Shown here: one piece after another, positions 7,167-11,729 of the stretch | Position numbering within the stretch: position 1 is the stretch's first letter | How the letters are laid out: the number at the start of each line of letters is the position of its first letter | DNA from: Eubacteriaceae bacterium | GTDB taxonomy: Bacteria; Bacillota; Clostridia; Eubacteriales; Anaerofustaceae | Length of the DNA: 11,729 bases | Assembly (NCBI GenBank): GCA_017613995.1 | Contig: JAGACT010000250.1 | Coordinates: 1-11,729 of the forward strand | Reading direction: 5' to 3' | Translations under genes and position numbers: made by a program | Notes under the pieces: model-generated | What the model saw: the letters and a program-made list of their open reading frames with translations, nothing else | Told to the model about the DNA's origin: nothing | Databases searched by the model: none

Positions 7167-7182
7167 GGCGCACATCTGCGCC
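7167..7182 (-). other. Small hairpin between the nucleotidyltransferase and the broken gene
   Basis: A perfect inverted repeat, GGCGCA and TGCGCC around a 4-base loop, begins one base after the nucleotidyltransferase stop. It has no T-run, so it is not an intrinsic terminator. It could slow ribosomes or protect an mRNA end, but chance is also possible in DNA of this GC content. Confidence 0.35.
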
Positions 7183-7183
7183 G

Positions 7184-7954
7184 TCAGGTACTTTGCGCCG
7201 TTTTGTCCAGAACCGTCAGGAAGAGCCCGTTGAGCCGCTCCCATCCTGGAGGCTTTTCGTCGCTCAGGGAGCGGATCCGCTGCTCGAGTTCCGCGATACT
7301 GCTGTCGAGATAATCGTTTATGATATCTATCCTCGGGCCGTCTCCCAGTTCCGGAGTCTCCCTCTTGAGCATCAGGAGGCGCTCCACCGCGCTTTCCAGT
7401 GAAGGGTCGAGGCACTGCGCGGCCAGTTCGTCGAATCTCATCGGCGGGGGCGTGCCGAAGCGAAGGATCCATCTGCAGGCCAGCACCGGCCTCAGCACGT
7501 AGAAGTACTTTTTCAGCCTGACCGTTTCGCCGGCAAGGTATTCCCGGTAATTCCCCTTTGCCATGTTCAGGTAATGATACAGTCCCGGTTTTTTAAGAAA
7601 GTATTTGCCGATCTCCTCGGATACCATGCCCCATTCCCCGGTGGTGCGGTACACTATGGGCGAACCGTTCCATTCGAAAAGAGTGGGATTGGAACTGTGA
7701 AGAAGGCGCAGGGTCTTCTGAAGGTCCCATCCGTTGATGTCCAGGGTCTCGTCCAGCTGCCATTCGATCACGTCCCGGACACTGTCCAGTCTCAGGTACT
7801 GCTCCCTCGGGCGAACGTAGATGAATCTCACGTCATAATCGCTGTCGGGGGAGGCGAAGCCCCAGGCCCGGCTGCCGGACTCCACGCAGTGGAGGACGCG
7901 CACGCCGCAGCGCTCCTCGATCTCGTTAAGCTTTTCGTTTATAAGTTCAAACAT
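7184..7954 (-). CDS. YcgL/RlaP-type nucleotidyltransferase (PF10127)
   Basis: This 256-residue protein is a predicted polymerase-beta-fold nucleotidyltransferase of the group containing Bacillus YcgL, also called RlaP (RNA-ligase-associated) in comparative genomics. The glycine-serine motif is GSRAWGF at 27-33. Metal-binding acids are Asp39 and Asp41 within SPDSDYDVRFIYV, and a likely third acid is Asp72 in LDINGWDLQK. LHSSNPTLFEWNGSPIVY at about 85-102 is also typical. The active site appears complete, so catalysis is plausible; the substrate, possibly RNA ends, is not established. The start at 7954 follows GGAGGG with good spacing and overlaps the ogt stop by 8 bases, indicating translational coupling. 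No RNA ligase gene is in the window. Confidence 0.92.
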   Translation of the reverse strand: MFELINEKLNEIEERCGVRVLHCVESGSRAWGFASPDSDYDVRFIYVRPREQYLRLDSVRDVIEWQLDETLDINGWDLQKTLRLLHSSNPTLFEWNGSPIVYRTTGEWGMVSEEIGKYFLKKPGLYHYLNMAKGNYREYLAGETVRLKKYFYVLRPVLACRWILRFGTPPPMRFDELAAQCLDPSLESAVERLLMLKRETPELGDGPRIDIINDYLDSSIAELEQRIRSLSDEKPPGWERLNGLFLTVLDKTAQST

Positions 7955-8441
7955 GGATCTTTCCCTCCGGAGCCTTCAGCGAACCCTCCAGTTCCAGCAG
8001 CTTTCTTTTCTTTTCAAGCCCCCAGCCGTAACCCGTAAGGCTGCCGTCGGAACCGATGACCCTGTGGCAGGGGATGATGAGGGAAATGGGGTTTTGTCCC
8101 ACGGCGCCGCCCACCGCCCTGGCGGAGCATCGTTTCGACGTTTTCTCCTCCGCCGCCCTGGCCAGCTCCCCATAGGATATCAGATGCCCGTAGGGGACAT
8201 CCAGGAGCAGTTCCCATACCGTCTGCCTGAAAGGGGTGGAGACCGCCTTCAGGGGAGGGGTGAAGCCCGGATCCCGTCCGCTGAAAAAGATATCCAGCCA
8301 GCGGACGCACTCCTCCAGCACCGGGCAGCCTTCCATGGGGCCCGGAAGTTCTTCTTCCGAGAATATGAGAGAGTTCAGTGCCTCCCCGTCGGAGCTCATC
8401 ACTATCCTTCCCAGGGGGCTTTGGTAAATACGGCTGCGCAT
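7947..8441 (-). CDS. ogt: Methylated-DNA--[protein]-cysteine S-methyltransferase
   Basis: This 164-residue DNA-repair protein removes alkyl groups from O6 of guanine by irreversible transfer to its own cysteine. The active site PCHRVIG lies at 124-130 with acceptor Cys125. SARAVGGAVGQNPISLIIP at 106-124 is the helix-turn-helix and Asn-hinge region with the likely arginine finger Arg108, and GSLTGYGWGLEKKRKLLELE is the typical C-terminal strand and helix. Length is normal for Ogt proteins. Three in-frame ATGs exist at 8459, 8444 and 8441. GAGG (8451-8448) is 6 bases from 8441, and a promoter with a predicted transcript start near 8467 would leave 8459 almost leaderless, so 8441 is preferred. 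It is the first gene of the minus-strand operon and overlaps the nucleotidyltransferase by 8 bases. Confidence 0.95.
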   Translation of the reverse strand: MRSRIYQSPLGRIVMSSDGEALNSLIFSEEELPGPMEGCPVLEECVRWLDIFFSGRDPGFTPPLKAVSTPFRQTVWELLLDVPYGHLISYGELARAAEEKTSKRCSARAVGGAVGQNPISLIIPCHRVIGSDGSLTGYGWGLEKKRKLLELEGSLKAPEGKIHV

Positions 8442-8473
8442 CATGTACCTCTGTCGCATCGGTCTGCGCTATG

Positions 8474-8502
8474 ATTATACTCCATCCGGGCCCGATCGTA
8501 AA
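8474..8502 (-). promoter_or_regulatory. Promoter of the ogt-nucleotidyltransferase operon
   Basis: On the minus strand, TTTACG (8502-8497, four of six matches to TTGACA) is followed after exactly 17 bases by a perfect TATAAT (8479-8474). The predicted transcript start near 8467 leaves about 25 bases before ATG 8441, enough for the GAGG ribosome site at 8451-8448. Confidence 0.75.
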
Positions 8503-8587
8503 ACATGTTTCGGGAGGACCGGGGCCCCGGAGGCGGGATAGTGAGGATAAATTGCTTTCTTCGGTGCGAAACAGGCACCGTATACAG

Positions 8588-8593
8588 TATAAT
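8588..8593 (+). promoter_or_regulatory. Perfect -10 box upstream of the CPBP operon
   Basis: TATAAT at 8588-8593 lies in the divergent intergenic region, about 50 bases before ATG 8645. The sequence 17 bases upstream (TGCGAA at 8565-8570) is a poor -35 match, so this promoter may be weak or need an activator. A 6-base-pair stem (GCCCCG 8608-8613 with CGGGGC 8621-8626) would lie in the leader; without a T-run it is not a terminator. Confidence 0.5.
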
Positions 8594-8644
8594 AACAATG
8601 GTCTTATGCCCCGGAAGCTTCGGGGCAATGATAAAGAAGGGAGA

Positions 8645-9667
8645 ATGACGCTGCCTTTTTCCAGGCAGTATCGGAATATTATGAAGGAATTATACAGAAA
8701 GATCGTCCGTTCCAGCGGCAGGCTCACGGACATCATACCCGTCGCTGCACTGGCATCGGTCCTGCTTGTCATGTTCGGATCCCTTCTGAGCGGCATCGTT
8801 CAGAAGACGGAGTTCCACTCGGGTCTGATGGGGCTGATCACCGAAAGCGAATCGGTCAGTGCATTCATGTCGATGTACCTCCTTTTCGGAGGCATATGGG
8901 TCCTGGCTCTGCTCATCATGCTCATCTTCCCCGCAAACCATCCCATGCTCAGGGCTTTCGGCCGTAACGGAAGGGGAAACTCGTTCAGATCCCTTCTGCT
9001 GGGTGCCCTGCTGGGATTCTGCGCCAACGGTGTGTGCGTGCTTATCTCATGGATCATGGGGGATATAAAGCTATCGTACAACGGTATCGATCCGGTCGTG
9101 CTCATCGGGTTTATGGCGGCAGTGTTCGTCCAGTCCGGAGCAGAGGAGATAACCGACAGGCTGTATCTTTATCAGAAACTCCGCAGAAGGTACCGCAGCC
9201 CCTGGGTGGCGGTGCTGGTCAATTCGGCGGTCTTCATGGGTATGCATCTGGGCAACGATGGTTTCGGCATTCTTGCAGGGGTACAGATATTTCTGGTGGG
9301 TCTGCTGTTTTCCCTGTTCATCTACTACTATGACGCGCTGTGGACCGCCATGAGCTTCCACATGGCATGGAACTATACCCAGAACATAATCTTCGGACTG
9401 CCCAACAGCGGCATAGTATCCGAGTACTCGATCTTCAAACTCGAGGCCGCCTCGGCGCGCAGCGGACTGTTTTACAATGTCAACTTCGGCGTGGAGGGCA
9501 GCGTGGGCGCATCCCTGGTGCTCCTCCTGATGGTCGTATACGTCCTGGTCAAAAACCGGGGCAGAGGCGAGTTATGCGATCACTGGGCGGATCAGGAAGT
9601 ATCCGGCGATGCCGCAAGGCGGGAGAGGGACCGTCAGGCGGAACTCAGAAAGAGCTCTCAGGCTTAG
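8645..9667 (+). CDS. CPBP-family intramembrane metalloprotease-like protein
   Basis: The 340-residue product has about seven or eight membrane helices and the three motifs of the CPBP (CAAX protease and bacteriocin-processing, PF02517) family. Counting from the internal Met at 8681, these are EEITDR (Glu155, Glu156, Arg160), FMGMH (Phe185, His189) and HMAWN (His227, Asn231). These are the metal-binding and catalytic positions of Rce1-type proteases, so activity is plausible; the substrate is unknown. The usual FRG after EE is replaced by DRL. A 40-residue charged tail follows the last helix. The open frame reaches back to 8378, but that part lies inside ogt and before the promoter. ATG 8645 has AAGAAGGGAG close upstream. 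ATG 8681 (328 residues) is possible but has a poor ribosome site. Confidence 0.88.
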   Translation: MTLPFSRQYRNIMKELYRKIVRSSGRLTDIIPVAALASVLLVMFGSLLSGIVQKTEFHSGLMGLITESESVSAFMSMYLLFGGIWVLALLIMLIFPANHPMLRAFGRNGRGNSFRSLLLGALLGFCANGVCVLISWIMGDIKLSYNGIDPVVLIGFMAAVFVQSGAEEITDRLYLYQKLRRRYRSPWVAVLVNSAVFMGMHLGNDGFGILAGVQIFLVGLLFSLFIYYYDALWTAMSFHMAWNYTQNIIFGLPNSGIVSEYSIFKLEAASARSGLFYNVNFGVEGSVGASLVLLLMVVYVLVKNRGRGELCDHWADQEVSGDAARRERDRQAELRKSSQA

Positions 9668-9688
9668 CGGAGCATAACGGAGAATCAG

Positions 9689-10537
9689 ATGAGCGACGAA
9701 AGACGTCTCGAAAAAGAAGACTATACCGATGACATGTGCCTTCTTTGCGATCCCGTGACCGGAAGGAAGTACGGCTCTGCCGCCGTACCCATGGCCAGGG
9801 TCACCGAAAAGCTGGACGAGCTCGTGGCCCGGGAGGAGTATGACGCTGCGGCAAGGCATCTGGATTACTGGCTTTCGGAAGCCGTGTATACCGGCGACAG
9901 GCGGGGAGAGTTCAGCCTCAGAAACGAGATGATGGGCTTCTGGCGTAAGCAGGGGAACAGCGTGAAAGCCTTCGAGAGCCTTGAAGCGGCTCTCATACTG
10001 ATGAGGCAGCTGGACATGGAGAAGACCCTCAGCGCCGGCACCTGCTACGTCAACTGCGGCACCGTGTGTACCGCATTTTCCCAGCCGGAACGGGCCCTGG
10101 GGTATTTCGAAAAAGCCCGGGAGATCTGGGAGGCAAATCCTTCCTCCGTCGAACCGTCGTCCCTGGCGGGCCTGTACAACAACATGGCCCTGGCACTGAT
10201 GGACTGCGGCCGATATGAAGAATCCCTGGAGGGCTTCGGAAAGGCTCTGGACATCACGGAGGCTTCCGGCGGCGGAAAACTCCACAGGGCGGTGACCCTG
10301 ATGAACATGGCGGACTGCACGGTGCTCGAAAAGGGGGACGCCGTGAGCTTCTCCGACATAGAGGATTATGTGAGGAAAGCCATGGATCTGATGGAGGATC
10401 CCTCCGCCGTCCGGGACAGCTACTATGCCTTCGTCTGCGGGAGACTGGCTCCGGGATTCGATTATTACGGTTTTACCGAATATGCTTCGGTGCTGACCGA
10501 AAGAGCCGAAAAGATCCTTGGGGGGAAAAAGATTTGA
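9689..10537 (+). CDS. Tetratricopeptide repeat protein with N-terminal CxxC
   Basis: This 282-residue cytoplasmic protein is made largely of TPR-like helix pairs from about residue 35 to 240. The clearest repeat reads LAGLYNNMALALMDCGRYEE then SLEGFGKALDITEA at about 155-190; another is around GTVCTAFSQPERALGYFEKAREIWEA. The N-terminus carries a CLLC motif (Cys17, Cys20) followed by DPVTGRKYG, which could bind a metal or be redox active; that is inference. There is no signal peptide or membrane helix. TPR domains usually mediate protein-protein contact. The gene lies 21 bases after the CPBP gene with a GGAG ribosome site. Its TGA overlaps the TTG start of the DUF4037 gene, so the two products are likely partners made in fixed ratio. 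From memory, TPR genes beside DUF4037 genes are recurrent in Clostridia. Confidence 0.88.
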   Translation: MSDERRLEKEDYTDDMCLLCDPVTGRKYGSAAVPMARVTEKLDELVAREEYDAAARHLDYWLSEAVYTGDRRGEFSLRNEMMGFWRKQGNSVKAFESLEAALILMRQLDMEKTLSAGTCYVNCGTVCTAFSQPERALGYFEKAREIWEANPSSVEPSSLAGLYNNMALALMDCGRYEESLEGFGKALDITEASGGGKLHRAVTLMNMADCTVLEKGDAVSFSDIEDYVRKAMDLMEDPSAVRDSYYAFVCGRLAPGFDYYGFTEYASVLTERAEKILGGKKI

Positions 10538-11475
10538 AGGGATTGGAACTGTCCGAAAGATATTTCCGGGAATACGGCAGGGACATGCTGGAGAGGGAGT
10601 TCCCCGACATTCTGCCCTATCTTGCCTGCGGCCTTGTCGGATCCGGCAGCGAATGCCTGGGCTACGACGACGAGCTGTCCCGGGATCACGATTTCGAGCC
10701 GGGCTTCTGCATCTTCCTCCCGGGGGAGGACGTGGTGGACAGGAAGGACGCCTTCAGGCTGGAAAGGGCCTATGCCGGGCTCCCGGTCGAATTCATGGGA
10801 TTCAGAAGAAGCCGCGTTTCCCCCGCGGGGGGAAGCCGCCATGGCGTCATCAGGACGGAGGATTTCTACCGGGAGCACGCCGGGGTGGTCGGCGGCAGGA
10901 TGGATGCGTCCTCCTGGTTCTCGGTGCCGTCCTATGCCCTGAGGGAGGCGGTATCCGGCAGGGTGTTCTTCGACAATTACGGCGAGTTCACCCGCATCAG
11001 ACGAATGCTGTCCGAAATGCCCCGGGACGTGAAGCTCAAAAAGCTCTGCGGGCATCTGTTCCTTATGGCCCAGGCCGGGGAGTACAATTACCCCCGACTG
11101 GTGAAAAGAGGCGATAAGGCCGCAGCCCAGCTGGCCGCCAACGAGTTCGTGAAAAGCGCCATGGAGGTCATATTCCTTCTGAACGGGGAATACATGCCCT
11201 ACTACAAGTGGAGCTTCAGAGCCCTTAAAGATCTGAGCTTCATGGGGGACTGCGGCGAGGTTCTGTACCGTATAATGACCTCTCCGAACGAGGTGGAAGC
11301 CTCAGGGGAGAAATCCGCCCTGATCGAAAACGTGTGCCGGGAGGTATGCGCGGAACTCATCAGGCAGGGCCTTACGAAGGAAGATGGTTCCGATCCCGAA
11401 AGGCACGCCTTCAGCGTCAACGACATGATATCCGACGGCAGCATCAGGAACCTGGGCATCCTGTATGCGGTATGA
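10534..11475 (+). CDS. DUF4037 protein, nucleotidyltransferase fold
   Basis: This 313-residue cytoplasmic protein matches DUF4037. The N-terminal part has the polymerase-beta nucleotidyltransferase signature GLVGSGSECLGYDDELSRDH followed by DFEPGF, giving a Gly-Ser motif at 36-39, metal-binding Asp51 and Asp53, and a candidate third acid Glu86 in PVEFMGF. The C-terminal half is helical, with YPRLVKRGDKAAAQLAANEF around residues 187-206, resembling the accessory helical domain of MNT/Kan-type nucleotidyltransferases. No substrate is known; nucleotidylation of a protein, RNA or small molecule is inference. The start is TTG at 10534, overlapping the TPR stop as TTGA, preceded by a G-run at about 10520-10525. 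No in-frame ATG gives an intact N-terminus, which supports TTG. The AAA ATPase gene follows after 27 bases. Confidence 0.92.
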   Translation: MKGLELSERYFREYGRDMLEREFPDILPYLACGLVGSGSECLGYDDELSRDHDFEPGFCIFLPGEDVVDRKDAFRLERAYAGLPVEFMGFRRSRVSPAGGSRHGVIRTEDFYREHAGVVGGRMDASSWFSVPSYALREAVSGRVFFDNYGEFTRIRRMLSEMPRDVKLKKLCGHLFLMAQAGEYNYPRLVKRGDKAAAQLAANEFVKSAMEVIFLLNGEYMPYYKWSFRALKDLSFMGDCGEVLYRIMTSPNEVEASGEKSALIENVCREVCAELIRQGLTKEDGSDPERHAFSVNDMISDGSIRNLGILYAV

Positions 11476-11491
11476 TCCTGCCGCGGAGGAC

Positions 11492-11500
11492 AAGGAGGAG
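11492..11500 (+). promoter_or_regulatory. Strong ribosome binding site of the AAA ATPase gene
   Basis: AAGGAGGAG is nearly the full anti-Shine-Dalgarno complement and lies 2-7 bases before ATG 11503, depending on register. It fixes the start and suggests efficient translation independent of the upstream gene. Confidence 0.75.
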
Positions 11501-11502
11501 AC

Positions 11503-11729
11503 ATGAGCGCCACGGGCCTGTTCATAGATGAGATACGAATCGACTGGGAGGGTGTGGATCCCTCCTCCTACCTGATGGACATCGAGGCCCTGAGGGACAC
11601 ACAGAGCATACCCCTCAGAGCCCCGGTGACTTTTTTTGTGGGGGAGAACGGCACCGGAAAGTCCACCCTGCTGGAGGCTGTTGCCGTAAGCTGGGGATTC
11701 AACCCCGAAGGCGGCACCGTGAACTACAG
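11503..11729 (+). CDS. AAA family ATPase, COG3910 type (3' end outside window)
   Basis: Seventy-five codons are visible before the window edge. After an N-terminal strand and linker, the frame reads PLRAPVTFFVGENGTGKSTL, containing Walker A GENGTGKST at about 47-55, then LEAVAVSWGFNPEGGTVN. This N-terminal pattern is typical of the small predicted ATPases of COG3910 (AAA_21 group, about 240 residues), related to the SMC/ABC-like ATPases. Their role is not established; some relatives occur in defence-related loci, but this one lacks visible support for that. The Walker B and signature motifs lie outside the window. It is 27 bases downstream of DUF4037 with a strong ribosome site, so it probably belongs to the CPBP-TPR-DUF4037 operon. 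Confidence 0.9.
   Translation, partial: MSATGLFIDEIRIDWEGVDPSSYLMDIEALRDTQSIPLRAPVTFFVGENGTGKSTLLEAVAVSWGFNPEGGTVNY

Noticed and set aside
8378..8644. Extended N-terminus of the CPBP frame back to 8378
   Set aside because: It overlaps ogt on the other strand, precedes the TATAAT at 8588 and reads as non-membrane, low-quality protein; the family match begins only after 8681.
8645..11729. A classical MNT-HEPN or Abi toxin-antitoxin system
   Set aside because: No HEPN protein or known toxin is visible; the DUF4037 protein is larger than MNT antitoxins and is paired with a TPR protein instead.
1..11729. Mobile element or prophage island
   Set aside because: No integrase, transposase, terminal repeats, tRNA or phage gene, and base and codon use look uniform across the window.

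Overview
The window looks like ordinary chromosomal DNA of an anaerobic member of the Bacillota, probably class Clostridia. The grounds are strong Shine-Dalgarno sequences of the AAGGAGG type, short overlapping operons, sigma-A-like -10 boxes, U-tract terminators, and families (YbjQ, ABC_tran_2 permease, DUF2200, DUF1905, NimA-like flavin/pyridoxamine-oxidase fold, YcgL/RlaP, DUF4037, COG3910 ATPase) that I associate with Clostridia. By eye the GC content is in the upper fifties, yet AGG (Arg) and ATA (Ile) codons are frequent throughout. I see no tRNA, rRNA, CRISPR array, insertion sequence, integrase or phage gene. No stretch over 300 bases lacks a gene; the longest gaps are about 166 bases (3108-3273) and about 200 bases (8442-8644).

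Left part (1-3166, all +): the 3' end of a gene for a two-helix membrane protein, a YbjQ-family protein, an ABC ATPase and its large ABC-2-like permease. These are packed with overlaps or gaps under 30 bases and close with a textbook intrinsic terminator at 3139-3166.

Second part (about 3187-6745, all +): a plausible promoter, then a 607-residue protein with four N-terminal membrane helices and a long cytoplasmic part I cannot assign, a 162-residue four-helix membrane protein of an uncharacterised family, and three small soluble genes (DUF2200, DUF1905, NimA-like) that are close together or overlapping. A hairpin at 6752-6778 separates them from a convergent minus-strand operon.

Third part (6803-8502, -): read right to left, a good promoter, ogt (methylated-DNA repair), a YcgL/RlaP-type nucleotidyltransferase overlapping it by 8 bases, and a small gene broken by a +1 frameshift.

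Right part (8588 to the end, +): a divergent promoter, then a CPBP-family intramembrane protease-like protein, a TPR protein with an N-terminal CxxC, a DUF4037 nucleotidyltransferase-fold protein starting at TTG inside the TPR stop, and the first 75 codons of a COG3910-type AAA ATPase cut by the window edge. The points most worth a second look are this CPBP-TPR-DUF4037-AAA operon, the orphan 607/162-residue membrane pair, and the frameshifted gene behind ogt-rlaP. None of these can be called a new system from sequence alone.
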